A stretch of DNA of 64,000 nt. It comes from Rhodobacter xanthinilyticus (GTDB lineage: Bacteria > Pseudomonadota > Alphaproteobacteria > Rhodobacterales > Rhodobacteraceae). Numbering within the stretch: position 1 is the stretch's first letter; each line of letters starts with the position of its first letter. A model generated the notes under the pieces. The model saw only the letters and a list, made by a program, of their open reading frames with translations, was not told the DNA's origin and searched no databases. The stretch is from NCBI RefSeq assembly GCF_001856665.1, contig NZ_CP017781.1:930001-994000 (forward strand). The letters are read 5' to 3'. Of this stretch, positions 35,224 through 43,807 are shown piece by piece. Made by a program: the position numbers and the translations under genes.

Positions 35224-36068
35224 GCCCGCGCGGCGTGCTCGAGGCGGGTGTGTTCCTCGCCGCGGCGCTGGGGTTGCACCTGGCGGCGTTCGGGGTTGCG
35301 CGCCCGACGGCCGGGGCGAGTTCGGCCGGGGCAGGGGGCGAGGATCTGGTCAGCCTGAGCGCCGCGAGCCCCGCGATCCTGGCCGCGCTCGCCGATTATG
35401 AGCGCCCGCCCGAGATCGCCCCCCCGCCCGAACCGCCGCCCGCGCCGGAGCCCGAGCCCGCGCCCGCCGCTGAGCCCGTGGCCGAGGTCGCGCCGCCCGC
35501 CCCCGAGGCCCCGCGCGCGCCGCAGATCGCGGCGCCCACGCAGCCCGAGGCCGCGCCGAACCTGCCGCCCGAGGCCGAACCCGTGCCGAAGATTCGCCCC
35601 GCGCCAAAGCCCGAAAAGCCAAAGCCGGCCAAGCCAAAGCCCGCCACGGCGCCCAAACCGGCAAAACCCGCCCCCGCCCCCTCGGCGCCTTCGGTCGCGC
35701 AAACGGCGGCCGGCGCGGGCGGCGGTGCCAATGCCGGGGTGAACGGCGCCGCCGAGGCCGCCACGCTCTCGAAAGCCGCCGAGCAGGATCTGCGCGCGCG
35801 CTGGGGCGCCACCATCCGCGCCCGGATCGAGGCCCGCAAGCGCTACCCCTCGGCCGCCGGGCGCGCGCAGGGGCGGGTGACGGTGGCGCTCTCGGTCTCG
35901 CGCTCGGGCGCTTTGGGCGGGGTCGCGGTCGCGCGCTCCTCGGGCCATGCCGCGCTCGATCAGGCCGCGCTCGAGGCGGTGCGGCGCGCGGGCCGCTTCC
36001 CGGCGGCGCCTGCGGGGCTCACGCGGGCGAGCTACGATTTTTCCCTCACCATCCAATTCGCGCGCTAA
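35220..36068 (+). CDS. tonB: TonB energy-transducing protein
   Basis: A 282-residue TonB. N-terminal membrane anchor (GVFLAAALGLHLAAFGVA, about 8-26) keeps the His that TonB shares in this helix. Residues 60-150 are a Pro/Glu/Lys-rich spacer (PPEPPPAPEPEPAPA; PAPKPEKPKPAKPKPA) that spans the periplasm, and the C-terminal 90 residues form the receptor-binding domain (RIEARKRYPSAAGRAQGRVTV, GHAALDQAALEAVRRAGRFP). It transfers proton-motive force to outer-membrane receptors. No receptor gene lies here. Confidence 0.92.
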   Translation: MSPRGVLEAGVFLAAALGLHLAAFGVARPTAGASSAGAGGEDLVSLSAASPAILAALADYERPPEIAPPPEPPPAPEPEPAPAAEPVAEVAPPAPEAPRAPQIAAPTQPEAAPNLPPEAEPVPKIRPAPKPEKPKPAKPKPATAPKPAKPAPAPSAPSVAQTAAGAGGGANAGVNGAAEAATLSKAAEQDLRARWGATIRARIEARKRYPSAAGRAQGRVTVALSVSRSGALGGVAVARSSGHAALDQAALEAVRRAGRFPAAPAGLTRASYDFSLTIQFAR

Positions 36069-36095
36069 AGTGGCGCAACCCTCCGGGAGGCGCCG

Positions 36096-36431
36096 ATGCC
36101 CAATGTAAAACTCTTCGTCGATGAGGCGGTTCTGGCCGCCCACAAACCCGCGCTTGTCGCTGCGCTCAGGCCGCTGCGCGATCTGCTCTGTGCCGAGCTC
36201 TCGGTGCCGCCCGCCGCCTGTCAGGTGGTGATCGTGCCGGTCGCGGGGCTTGCCGATCAACCGCCGATCAATGTCGAGCTCGCGCTCCTGCCGCGCCCCG
36301 AGCGCACGCGGGACAAGCTGATGGCGCTTGCCGCGACGATCCGCGCCGATCTCGCCGCCCCGTCCGGCGGCGCCGCGGTCGCGGTGCGGATCTCCGCGCT
36401 CGACCCGCAAACCTATATCGCGCTGAAATAG
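36096..36431 (+). CDS. Tautomerase-like protein (5-carboxymethyl-2-hydroxymuconate isomerase family, tentative)
   Basis: A 111-residue protein with proline directly after the start Met (MPNVKLFVDE), the position of the catalytic base in tautomerases, and a length like CHMI. Segments VALRPLRDLLCAELSVPPAACQVVIVP and NVELALLPRPERTRDKL fit two beta-alpha-beta units. Substrate not evident; no aromatic-catabolism gene neighbours it. It is 27 bases after tonB and may be the last gene of that operon. Assignment is tentative. Confidence 0.55.
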   Translation: MPNVKLFVDEAVLAAHKPALVAALRPLRDLLCAELSVPPAACQVVIVPVAGLADQPPINVELALLPRPERTRDKLMALAATIRADLAAPSGGAAVAVRISALDPQTYIALK

Positions 36432-36488
36432 CGCGGCGATCGGCGGACGCCAGAGCGGCGTTTCGGATCAAGACCTTGAGGGGGAGGA

Positions 36489-36563
<75 letters not shown>

Positions 36564-36594
36564 GCCGGTGCGGTGCGCTTCGACCGTGGGCGGG

Positions 36595-36623
36595 GATTTA
36601 GTGGCAATCTCCGGCCTATGCAA
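36595..36623 (-). promoter_or_regulatory. Putative tRNA-Thr promoter
   Basis: On the minus strand TTGCAT (36623-36618) and TAAATC (36600-36595) with exact 17-base spacing, about 32 bases before the tRNA 5' end. Confidence 0.45.
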
Positions 36624-36678
36624 GCACAAATTTTCACCCTCTCTCGACACATTTTCCGCGCCGCGCTAGAGAGGGCCC

Positions 36679-36852
36679 ATGAACGAGAAAAAAACCGGAT
36701 CGAAGGCCCCCCCGGCGCAGGCCAGGGGCGAGGAGCTGAGCCGCGAGGAGCGGTTGGCGGCGGCGCTGCGGGCGAATCTGGCGCGGCGCAAGGCGCAGTC
36801 GCGCGCGCGCGCGGCCGATCCCGGGGAGCATGAGGCGGAAGGGAAAGACTGA
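36679..36852 (+). CDS. 57-residue basic protein upstream of murA
   Basis: Complete small gene: ATG 36679 to TGA 36852, whose last base is the first of the murA ATG (TGATG). The product is highly charged: [20 protein letters not shown] then a helical basic part [20 protein letters not shown] and an acidic end. A similar short basic protein precedes murA in many Rhodobacterales (general knowledge). No known function; GAGAGGG gives a weak ribosome site. Confidence 0.65.
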   Translation: MNEKKTGSKAPPAQARGEELSREERLAAALRANLARRKAQSRARAADPGEHEAEGKD

Positions 36853-38120
36853 TGGATTCGATCGTGGTGCGCGGCAACGGGCCGCTCAAGGGCCAGATCC
36901 CGATTGCGGGGGCGAAGAACGCCTGTCTCGCGCTGATGCCGGCGACGCTCTTGTCCGAGGAGCCGCTGACGCTGACCAATGCGCCGCGGCTGAGCGATAT
37001 CCGCACGATGACCCAGCTTCTCGCCTCGCTCGGCGCCGAGGTCACCGCGCTGCAAGACGGCAAGGTGCTCGCGACCTCCTGCCATGGCGAGATCAACCCG
37101 GTCGCCGATTATGACATCGTGCGCAAGATGCGCGCCTCGAACCTGGTGCTCGGGCCCTTGCTGGCGCGGCTCGGGCACGCGGTCGTGTCGCTGCCCGGCG
37201 GCTGCGCGATCGGCGCGCGCCCGATGGATATCCATATCGACGCGCTCGCCGCGCTCGGCGCCGAGATCGAGCTGAAAGAGGGCTATCTGCACGCCAAGGC
37301 CCGCGGCGGGCTGAAGGGCGCGGTCCATGAGATGCGCTTTGCCTCGGTCGGCGCGACCGAGAACTTCCTGATGGCGGCGGTGCTCGCCAAGGGCACATCG
37401 GTTCTGAAAAACGCCGCGCGCGAGCCCGAGATCGTCGACCTCGCCGCCTGTCTGAAGAAGATGGGCGCGCAGATCGAGGGCGAGGGCACCAGCGAGATCA
37501 CCATCCAGGGCGTCGACCGGCTCCATGGCGCGACCCATCCGGTCGTGACCGACCGCATCGAGCTCGGCACCTATATGCTCGCCCCCGCGATCTGCGGCGG
37601 CGAGGTCGAATGTCTGGGCGGCAAGATCGCGCTCGTCGAGAGCTTCTGCGAGAAGCTCGACGCGGCCGGGATCTCGGTCGAGGAAACCGCCGCCGGCCTC
37701 AAGGTCCGCCGCCGCGGCGACCGGGTGCGCGCGGTCGATGTGGTGACCGAGCCCTTCCCGGGCTTCCCCACCGACCTGCAGGCGCAGATGATGGCGCTTC
37801 TGTGCACCGCCGAGGGCACCTCGGTCCTCGAGGAAAAGATCTTCGAGAATCGCTTCATGCATGCCCCCGAACTCGCCCGGATGGGCGCGCGCATCGAGGT
37901 CCATGGCGGCCATGCCACCGTCCACGGCGTCGAGAAGCTGAAGGGCGCGCGGGTGATGGCGACCGATCTGCGCGCCTCGGTCTCGCTGATCCTCGCGGGC
38001 CTCGCGGCCGAGGGCGAGACGGTGGTGAGCCGCGTCTACCACCTCGACCGCGGCTATGAGCGCGTCGAGGAAAAGCTGCGCGCGGTCGGCGCCCATATCG
38101 AGCGCGTGGCGGGCGAATGA
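36852..38120 (+). CDS. murA: UDP-N-acetylglucosamine 1-carboxyvinyltransferase
   Basis: A 422-residue MurA, the first committed enzyme of peptidoglycan synthesis (enolpyruvyl transfer from PEP to UDP-GlcNAc). The catalytic, fosfomycin-sensitive Cys118 lies in [15 protein letters not shown]; Lys23 of the active site is in [19 protein letters not shown]-like [14 protein letters not shown] and [13 protein letters not shown] are typical. Full length. Coupled on both sides: overlap with the small gene upstream and ATGA overlap with DUF2948 downstream. Confidence 0.96.
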   Translation: MDSIVVRGNGPLKGQIPIAGAKNACLALMPATLLSEEPLTLTNAPRLSDIRTMTQLLASLGAEVTALQDGKVLATSCHGEINPVADYDIVRKMRASNLVLGPLLARLGHAVVSLPGGCAIGARPMDIHIDALAALGAEIELKEGYLHAKARGGLKGAVHEMRFASVGATENFLMAAVLAKGTSVLKNAAREPEIVDLAACLKKMGAQIEGEGTSEITIQGVDRLHGATHPVVTDRIELGTYMLAPAICGGEVECLGGKIALVESFCEKLDAAGISVEETAAGLKVRRRGDRVRAVDVVTEPFPGFPTDLQAQMMALLCTAEGTSVLEEKIFENRFMHAPELARMGARIEVHGGHATVHGVEKLKGARVMATDLRASVSLILAGLAAEGETVVSRVYHLDRGYERVEEKLRAVGAHIERVAGE

Positions 38121-38593
38121 CGGACGCGCGCTTCGAAGACGCCGCCGAGGGGCCGCTCGCTCTGCGCGCCGAGACGCCCGAGGATCTCGCTGTCATCGCG
38201 GCGCTCGTGCAAGATGCGGTCCTGCCGATTACCGAGATCCGCTGGGAGCCGAAGGCACGCCGCTTTTCGCTCCTGCTCAACCGCTTCCGCTGGGAGGATC
38301 GCGCCGCCGCCGAGGCTGCGCGCCGCCCCTATGAGCGGGTGCAATCGGTGCTGACCGTCTCGGATGTGCTGCGCGTGGCCTCGACCGGCATCGACCGGAC
38401 CGACCGCGATCTGGTGCTCTCGCTCCTCGATCTGGCCTGGGTGCCGGGCGAGGATGGCGCGGGCGCGCTCACGCTGACGCTCGCGGGCGATGGCGCGATC
38501 GCGCTCACGGTCGAATGTCTCGCCCTCGATCTGCGCGATGTGACGCGGCCCTATCGCGCGGTTTCGGGCGCGGCGCCCCGGCACCCCGAATGA
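38117..38593 (+). CDS. DUF2948 family protein
   Basis: A 158-residue conserved alphaproteobacterial protein of unknown function. Family marks include [45 protein letters not shown] and a C-terminal [15 protein letters not shown]. It is fused by overlap to murA and followed by a GNAT gene (4-base overlap), so co-translation is likely. A role tied to cell-wall precursor synthesis is only suggested by position. Confidence 0.82.
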   Translation: MTDARFEDAAEGPLALRAETPEDLAVIAALVQDAVLPITEIRWEPKARRFSLLLNRFRWEDRAAAEAARRPYERVQSVLTVSDVLRVASTGIDRTDRDLVLSLLDLAWVPGEDGAGALTLTLAGDGAIALTVECLALDLRDVTRPYRAVSGAAPRHPE

Positions 38594-39075
38594 TCCGCCG
38601 CGCGCGCCCCGAGGACGCCGCGCGCATCTCCGAGGTGATCTGCGCCTCGATCCGGGCGCTTTGCGTGGCCGACCACGGGGGTGACCCGGCCAAGATCGCC
38701 AATTGGCTGGCGAACAAGACCTCGGCCGACATCGCCGCGCTGATCGCGGCGCAGGGCTGCGCGGTCTATGTCGCCGGCCGCCCCGAGACCGGCGAGATCG
38801 CCGCCGTTGGCGCGCTCGACTGGGCCGGTCAGCCCGCGGGGCAGGGCAAGATCACGCTCCTCTATGTCGCCCCCGAAGCCCGCCGCCAGGGCTTTTCCGC
38901 CGCGCTTCTGACCGCGATGGAGGCCGAGCTCGTGGCGCTTGGCCGCCCCGAGGGCCGCCTCACCGCCACCGCGACCGCCCATGCCTTCTACCGCCACCAC
39001 GGCTGGCGCGCCGATGGCCCGCCGCGCCCGGGCCGCTGGATCCTCGGTCATCCGATGCAAAAGCGGCTCGACTGA
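38590..39075 (+). CDS. GNAT-family N-acetyltransferase
   Basis: A 161-residue acetyltransferase: [20 protein letters not shown], the substrate-adjacent strand ITLLYVAPEARRQGFSAALL (acetyl-CoA loop RRQGFSAAL, about 99-108) and AFYRHHGWRADG at motif B. Start ATG 38590 overlaps the DUF2948 stop. The acceptor is unknown. The final genes of the murA operon end here, followed by two kinds of intergenic repeat. Confidence 0.82.
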   Translation: MIRRARPEDAARISEVICASIRALCVADHGGDPAKIANWLANKTSADIAALIAAQGCAVYVAGRPETGEIAAVGALDWAGQPAGQGKITLLYVAPEARRQGFSAALLTAMEAELVALGRPEGRLTATATAHAFYRHHGWRADGPPRPGRWILGHPMQKRLD

Positions 39076-39076
39076 G

Positions 39077-39182
39077 TTTCTTCTTGGCAAAAATACGCAA
39101 AATCAGGTCGCGCCCGAGGCGGGCCGCCGGGGGTTTTGCACCCCCGGACCCCCGCAGGATATTTCTGCATCATTAAAGGGCA
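39077..39182. repeat. Intergenic repeats: type 2 arm plus partial type 1
   Basis: 39077-39101 (TTTCTTCTTGGC... to ...ACGCAAA) is identical to 5421-5445. It is followed by a GC hairpin (GGGGGTTTTGCACCCCC, 39133-39149) and a single arm GGATATTTCTGCATCATTAA (from about 39157) like the type 1 repeats; the opposite arm is missing. Confidence 0.65.
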
Positions 39183-39247
39183 GGGCGGTTCCCCGCTTGC
39201 CGAGGCGCGGCCAAGCCTTTATCCCGAAAGGGATCAAGGAGACCGAC

Positions 39248-40558
39248 ATGCCGCAGTTCCTCTCGACCCGTGACGCCGATTTCGAGGCCCGTTTCACCGC
39301 GCTTTTGGGGATGAAACGCGAGGACAGCCCTGATGTCGACGCGGCGGTGGCTGCGATCATCGAGGAGGTGCGCACGCGCGGCGATGCGGCTGTGATCGAG
39401 CTCACCGCGCGGTTTGACCGGCTCGCGCTTGCGCCCGAGGGGCTGGCCTTCACCGAGGCCGAGATCGACGCCGAGATCGCCAAGGTCAGCGCCGAGGAGC
39501 GCGCCGCGCTCGAGCTCGCGGCCGAGCGGATCCGCGCCTATCACCGCCGCCAGATGCCCGCCGATGCGATGTGGCAAGATATCACCGGGGCGACGCTCGG
39601 CTGGCGGTTCACGCCGGTTTCGGCGGCGGGGCTTTATGTGCCGGGGGGGCTGGCGAGCTATCCGTCCTCGGTGCTGATGAATGCGATCCCGGCGAAGGTG
39701 GCGGGGGTCGAGCGGCTCGTTGTCGCCTGCCCGACGCCGGGGGGCGCGGTCAACCCGCTGGTGCTGCTCGCGGCGCGGCTGGCGGGGGTCGATACCGTCT
39801 ATCGGATCGGCGGCGCGCAGGCGATCGCGGCGCTCGCCTATGGCACCGCGACGATCACCCCGGTCGACAAGATCACCGGCCCCGGCAATGCCTATGTCGC
39901 CGCGGCGAAGCGGCGCGTTTTCGGCAAGGTCGGCATCGACATGATCGCCGGGCCCTCCGAGATCCTGGTGATCGCCGATGGCCCGCAAAACCCCGACTGG
40001 ATCGCGCTCGATCTGATGAGCCAGGCCGAGCATGACGCCTCGGCGCAGGCGATCCTCGTCACCCCCGATGAAAGCCTCGCGCGCGCCGTTGTCGCCGCCG
40101 TCGAGGCGCGGCTCGAAACGCTCGCGCGGCGCGAGATCGCGGGGGCGAGCTGGCGCGATTTCGGCGCGGTGATCGTCACCCGCTCGCTCTCCGAGGCGGC
40201 CGCGCTCTCGAACCGGGTGGCGCCCGAGCATCTCGAGCTTTGCGTCGACGACCCCGACGGGCTCGCCGAGGAGATCACCCATGCCGGCGCGATCTTCCTC
40301 GGCGCCTATACGCCCGAGGCGATCGGCGATTATGTCGGCGGGCCGAACCATGTCCTGCCCACCGCGCGCTCGGCGCGGTTCTCCTCGGGGCTCTCTGTCT
40401 TCGACTTCCTCAAACGCACCACGCTGGCCAAGATGACGCCCGCCGCGCTCAAGGCGATCGGCCCCGCCGCGGCCACGCTCGCGCGCTCGGAAAGCCTTGA
40501 GGCGCATGGGCTTTCGGTGCTCGCGCGGCTCGCCGCCCTGAACGAAGGAGAGCCGTGA
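39248..40558 (+). CDS. hisD: Histidinol dehydrogenase
   Basis: A 436-residue enzyme of the last two steps of histidine synthesis (histidinol to histidine via histidinal). Signature segments: AAGLYVPGGLASYPSSVLMNAIPAKVAGV, RIGGAQAIAALAYGT, DKITGPGNAYVAAAKR, IDMIAGPSEILVIAD, DLMSQAEHD and GPNHVLPTARSARFSSGLSV with zinc ligands Gln/His/Asp/His. Start at ATG 39248 follows AAGGAGACC. Other his genes are absent, as usual in Rhodobacterales where hisD is separate. Its stop overlaps the next gene. Confidence 0.96.
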   Translation: MPQFLSTRDADFEARFTALLGMKREDSPDVDAAVAAIIEEVRTRGDAAVIELTARFDRLALAPEGLAFTEAEIDAEIAKVSAEERAALELAAERIRAYHRRQMPADAMWQDITGATLGWRFTPVSAAGLYVPGGLASYPSSVLMNAIPAKVAGVERLVVACPTPGGAVNPLVLLAARLAGVDTVYRIGGAQAIAALAYGTATITPVDKITGPGNAYVAAAKRRVFGKVGIDMIAGPSEILVIADGPQNPDWIALDLMSQAEHDASAQAILVTPDESLARAVVAAVEARLETLARREIAGASWRDFGAVIVTRSLSEAAALSNRVAPEHLELCVDDPDGLAEEITHAGAIFLGAYTPEAIGDYVGGPNHVLPTARSARFSSGLSVFDFLKRTTLAKMTPAALKAIGPAAATLARSESLEAHGLSVLARLAALNEGEP

Positions 40559-41037
40559 TGGCCCGGATCTGTCGCCTCGAGATCGATGACAGCGGCTTGC
40601 CCGCGCCCACCCCCGAGATCGAGCAGGAGCGCCGCGTGGCGGTTTTCGACCTGCTCGAGGACAACAGCTTCACGATCCCCGGCCGCGATGAGACCCCCGC
40701 GCCGGCGGGGCCGTTTGCGCTCCTCCTTGCGGTGCGCGACGGCCGGCTCGTCTTCGATACCGCGACCGAGGCGGGCGACAAGGTGGCCGAGTTCCACCTC
40801 TCCTTCGGCCCGTTCCGCCAGGCGGTGAAGGATTATTTCCAGATCTGCCAGAGCTATTTCGACGCGGTGAAGAAGCTGCCGCCGAGCCAGATCGAGGCGA
40901 TCGACATGGCGCGGCGCGGCATCCACAACGAGGGCGCGCGCATCCTTCAGGAACGTCTCGAGGGCAAGGCCGAGGTCGATATCGACACCGCGCGGCGCCT
41001 GTTCACGCTGGTCTGTGCCCTTGCCCCGGTGAAATGA
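40558..41037 (+). CDS. UPF0262 family protein
   Basis: A 159-residue protein of the UPF0262 family: CRLEIDDSGLPAPTPEIEQER at the start, ERRVAVFDLLEDNSF, FHLSFGPFRQAVKDYFQICQSYFDAVK, and IDMARRGIHNEGARILQERL. It commonly follows hisD in alphaproteobacteria. Function unknown. AAGGAG precedes both a GTG (40555) and the ATG (40558); I prefer the ATG. It overlaps the phosphatase gene by ATGA. Confidence 0.88.
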   Translation: MARICRLEIDDSGLPAPTPEIEQERRVAVFDLLEDNSFTIPGRDETPAPAGPFALLLAVRDGRLVFDTATEAGDKVAEFHLSFGPFRQAVKDYFQICQSYFDAVKKLPPSQIEAIDMARRGIHNEGARILQERLEGKAEVDIDTARRLFTLVCALAPVK

Positions 41038-41492
41038 TGGCCAATCTCCCCCATTCGGTGCTGTTTTGTTGTGACCACAACGCCACGCGCTCGCCGATGG
41101 CCGAGGGGATGATGAAGAAGTTCTACGGCCGCGAGGTCTATGTGCAATCGGTGGGGGTGAAGAGCGATCTGGAGATCGACGGCTTCACCATCGCGGTCTG
41201 CCACGAGATCGGCATCGACCTGAGCCGCCACCGCGCCCGCGATCTGGCCGAGCTTTCGGATTTCGGCGATGAGCTCGAATCCTTCGATCTGGTGATCGCG
41301 CTGACGCCGGTCTCGCGCGCGATGGCCGAGGCGGCGGCCGGGCCGCATCATGTCGCGGTCGAATTCTGGCCGATCACCGACCCGACCGGCACCGGCGAGG
41401 GCCGCGAAGCGCGCCTTGCCGCCTATCGCGCCACGCGCGACCAGATCCGCGCCCATATCCTCGCGCGCTTCGGCCCGCCCGTGCACGGCTGA
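41034..41492 (+). CDS. Low-molecular-weight protein-tyrosine-phosphatase/arsenate-reductase fold protein
   Basis: A 152-residue LMW-PTP fold protein. The P-loop is C13-DHNAT-R19-S20 (CDHNATRSP), fitting C-x5-R, and the general-acid region is FWPITDPTG with its Asp-Pro. The loop differs from the usual CLGNICRS, so substrate could be a protein phosphotyrosine or a small phosphate. It follows UPF0262 by overlap. In this genome region the next core gene is infA, but three other genes intervene. Confidence 0.82.
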   Translation: MMANLPHSVLFCCDHNATRSPMAEGMMKKFYGREVYVQSVGVKSDLEIDGFTIAVCHEIGIDLSRHRARDLAELSDFGDELESFDLVIALTPVSRAMAEAAAGPHHVAVEFWPITDPTGTGEGREARLAAYRATRDQIRAHILARFGPPVHG

Positions 41493-41613
41493 GCCCCCCG
41501 CACGGCGCCGCGCGGCGGCGTTTTTGCCGCGAAATGCGCCGCTTGCGGGGTTTGACGACCTGCGCGGGCCGTGTCACACCTCTCTCAAAGCCGCTCAAGC
41601 CCCGGAGACAGAC

Positions 41614-42021
41614 ATGCCCCGCGCCACCGCCCTTGCCACGATCTCGGCCTATTATGACGCGTTCAACGCCGGCGATACCGCCGCGATGGAGGCGCTGCTG
41701 ACCGAGGATTTCGAGCATCACGTCAACGAGGGCCAGATCCGCAAGGGCGTCGAGAAATTCCGCGCCTTCAACGCCCATATGACCCGCTGCTACCGCGAGC
41801 ACCTGACCGATATCGTGGTCATGGCCAATGATGCGGGCACCCGCGCGGCCGCCGAATTCACCGTCAACGGCGTCTATCTGACCACCGATGACGGCCTGCC
41901 CGAGGCGCGTGGCCAGAGCTATATCCTGCCCGCGGGCACCTTCTTCACCCTGCGCGAGGGCCGCATCCAGCGCGTGACGACCTATTACAACCTCGCCGAC
42001 TGGATCGCGCAGGTCAGCTGA
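41614..42021 (+). CDS. SnoaL/NTF2-like protein (ketosteroid isomerase-related)
   Basis: A 135-residue cone-fold protein: AYYDAFNAGDTAAMEALLTEDFEHHVNEG near the start and GTFFTLREGRIQRVTTYYNLADWI at the end, typical of SnoaL/polyketide-cyclase-like NTF2 proteins. Catalytic residues cannot be named. First of a three-gene overlapping set with a GNAT and a nitrilase, suggesting action on one common small molecule. Confidence 0.8.
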   Translation: MPRATALATISAYYDAFNAGDTAAMEALLTEDFEHHVNEGQIRKGVEKFRAFNAHMTRCYREHLTDIVVMANDAGTRAAAEFTVNGVYLTTDDGLPEARGQSYILPAGTFFTLREGRIQRVTTYYNLADWIAQVS

Positions 42022-42608
42022 TGTCGCTCACGCTGCGCCCGCTCCGGGGCCCGGATCTCGACGCCGCGCTTGATGATCTCGCGCGGCTCAGGATCGCGGT
42101 GTTCCGCGACTGGCCCTATATCTATGAGGGCTCGCTCGACTATGAGCGCGCCTATCTGGAGAGCTACCGCGCCTCGGCGGGGGGGATCGTGGTGGGCGCC
42201 TTCGACGGGGCGCGGCTTGTCGGCGCCGCCACCGGCACCCCGCTCGAAGACCATGCCGAGGATTTCGCCGCCGCTTTCGCGGATACGGGGCTCGCGCTCT
42301 CCGAGGTTTTTTATTGCGCCGAATCGGTGCTCTTGCCCGCCTATCGCGGCCAGGGGTTGGGGCATCGGTTCTTTGATGCGCGTGAGGCCCATGCCCGCGC
42401 GCTCGGGCGCCGGTTTTCGGCCTTTTGCTCGGTGATCCGCCCGGGCGATCACCCGCTGCGCCCGGCCGGGTATCGCCCGCTCGATCCGTTCTGGCGCGCG
42501 CGCGGCTATGCGCCGATGCCCGGGGTCGTTGCGCGCTTTCGCTGGACCGATGTCGGCGGCACCGAGCAAACCGAGAAAGAGCTGCAATTCTGGGGGAAAG
42601 CGCTATGA
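42021..42608 (+). CDS. GNAT-family N-acetyltransferase
   Basis: A 195-residue acetyltransferase. N-terminal MSLTLRPLRGPDLDAALDDL, the family loop around LLPAYRGQGLGHRFFDAREA (residues about 109-128: YRGQGLGHRF binds acetyl-CoA), and a longer C-terminal part than average (FSAFCSVIRPGDHPLRPAGY). ATG overlaps the SnoaL gene stop, and its 3' end overlaps the nitrilase start. Confidence 0.8.
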   Translation: MSLTLRPLRGPDLDAALDDLARLRIAVFRDWPYIYEGSLDYERAYLESYRASAGGIVVGAFDGARLVGAATGTPLEDHAEDFAAAFADTGLALSEVFYCAESVLLPAYRGQGLGHRFFDAREAHARALGRRFSAFCSVIRPGDHPLRPAGYRPLDPFWRARGYAPMPGVVARFRWTDVGGTEQTEKELQFWGKAL

Positions 42609-43492
42609 GAGAGGTCACGATCGCGGCGGCGGCCTATCCGCTCGATTATCTGCCCGATTGGGCGGCCTATGAGGCGAAGGCGCGGGCCTGGGTCGGGCGC
42701 GGTGCGGCGCTGGGCGCGGATCTCCTGGTCTTCCCCGAATATGGTGCGATGGAGCTTGCAAGCCTTGGCGGGCTCGAGGTGGCCGCCGATCTCGAGGCCG
42801 CCCTTCTCGAGGTCGCCCGCCACCGCCCGGCGATGGACCGGCTCTTCGAGGCGCTGGCGGTGCAGTTCGAGCTCTATATCCTCGCCCCCTCCGGCCCGGT
42901 GATCGAGGGCGGCAAACGCCTCAACCGTGCAGCACTCTACGGCCCCTCGGGCCCGATCGGCGCGCAGGACAAGGTGATGATGACCCGCTTCGAGCGCGAG
43001 CTCTGGAACGTCTCGGCGGGCGCCGCGCTCCAGCTTTTTGACACCCGGCTCGGCAAGATCGGCGTGGTGATCTGTTACGACAGCGAGTTTCCGCTGCTCT
43101 CGCGCGCGCTGGCCGAAGCGGGCGCCGAGATCCTGCTTGTGCCCTCTTGCACCGATACCGTCGCGGGCTATTCCCGCGTGCGCATCGGCGCGATGGCGCG
43201 CGCGCTTGAAAACCAATGCGTCACCGTGCAGGCGCCCACCGTGGGCGAGGCGCTCTGGTGCCCCGCGATCGACGAGAACCGCGGCGCAGCCGGGCTCTTC
43301 GGCCCCCCCGATGCCGGCTGGCCCGAAACCGGCGTGATCGCGGCGGGCGCGCTGGACACGCCGGGCTGGGTCTCGGCCACGGTCGATCTCGATCAGGTCG
43401 CCCTGAGTCGCGCCGCGGGGGGCGTTTTGCTCCACCGTCACTGGCCCGAACAGGCCGCGCCGGTGGCCGCCCTCACGATTACGCGCGAATAA
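42605..43492 (+). CDS. Carbon-nitrogen hydrolase (nitrilase superfamily)
   Basis: A 295-residue hydrolase with the Glu-Lys-Cys triad: Glu45 (VFPEYGAME), Lys123 (AQDKVMMTRFE) and Cys157 (VVICYDSEFPLL). Likely an amidase acting on an N-acyl or carbamoyl compound. Together with the neighbouring GNAT it could add and remove an acyl group (inference). The following 96 bases hold the infA promoter region. Confidence 0.88.
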   Translation: MREVTIAAAAYPLDYLPDWAAYEAKARAWVGRGAALGADLLVFPEYGAMELASLGGLEVAADLEAALLEVARHRPAMDRLFEALAVQFELYILAPSGPVIEGGKRLNRAALYGPSGPIGAQDKVMMTRFERELWNVSAGAALQLFDTRLGKIGVVICYDSEFPLLSRALAEAGAEILLVPSCTDTVAGYSRVRIGAMARALENQCVTVQAPTVGEALWCPAIDENRGAAGLFGPPDAGWPETGVIAAGALDTPGWVSATVDLDQVALSRAAGGVLLHRHWPEQAAPVAALTITRE

Positions 43493-43504
43493 CCCGCCCG
43501 CGCC

Positions 43505-43546
43505 TTGACATTGGCCTTGAATTTTGCCGCGCCCCGGCGCATGTAT
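43505..43546 (+). promoter_or_regulatory. Putative infA promoter region
   Basis: A perfect TTGACA (43505-43510) and a TTGAAT (43517-43522) are seen, the latter 18 bases before ATGTAT (43541-43546). Which pair works cannot be settled by eye. Confidence 0.3.
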
Positions 43547-43588
43547 CGCGCGCCCGCAAACTGGCGGGTAACCTCTTTTGGAGTGACC

Positions 43589-43807
43589 ATGGCCAAGGAA
43601 GAAATGCTCGAATTCCCCGGCGTCGTGAAGGAACTCCTGCCCAATGCGACGTTCAGGGTCGAGCTGGAAAACGGCCATGAGATCATCGCGCATATGGCAG
43701 GGAAGATGCGGAAAAACCGCATCCGCGTTCTCGCCGGCGACAAGGTTCAGGTGGAAATGAACACCTACGACCTCTCGAAAGGTCGTATCAACTACCGCTT
43801 CAAGTGA
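43589..43807 (+). CDS. infA: Translation initiation factor IF-1
   Basis: A 72-residue OB-fold factor, occupying the ribosomal A site during initiation. The complete family sequence is present from [20 protein letters not shown] to RGRINYRFK-like [29 protein letters not shown] is the RNA-binding face. GGAG lies 8 bases upstream of the ATG. Its stop overlaps the GTG of maf. Confidence 0.97.
   Translation: MAKEEMLEFPGVVKELLPNATFRVELENGHEIIAHMAGKMRKNRIRVLAGDKVQVEMNTYDLSKGRINYRFK

Noticed and set aside
35400-35690. C-rich repetitive stretch in tonB considered as a DNA repeat
   Set aside because: It is explained by the proline-rich periplasmic spacer of TonB.
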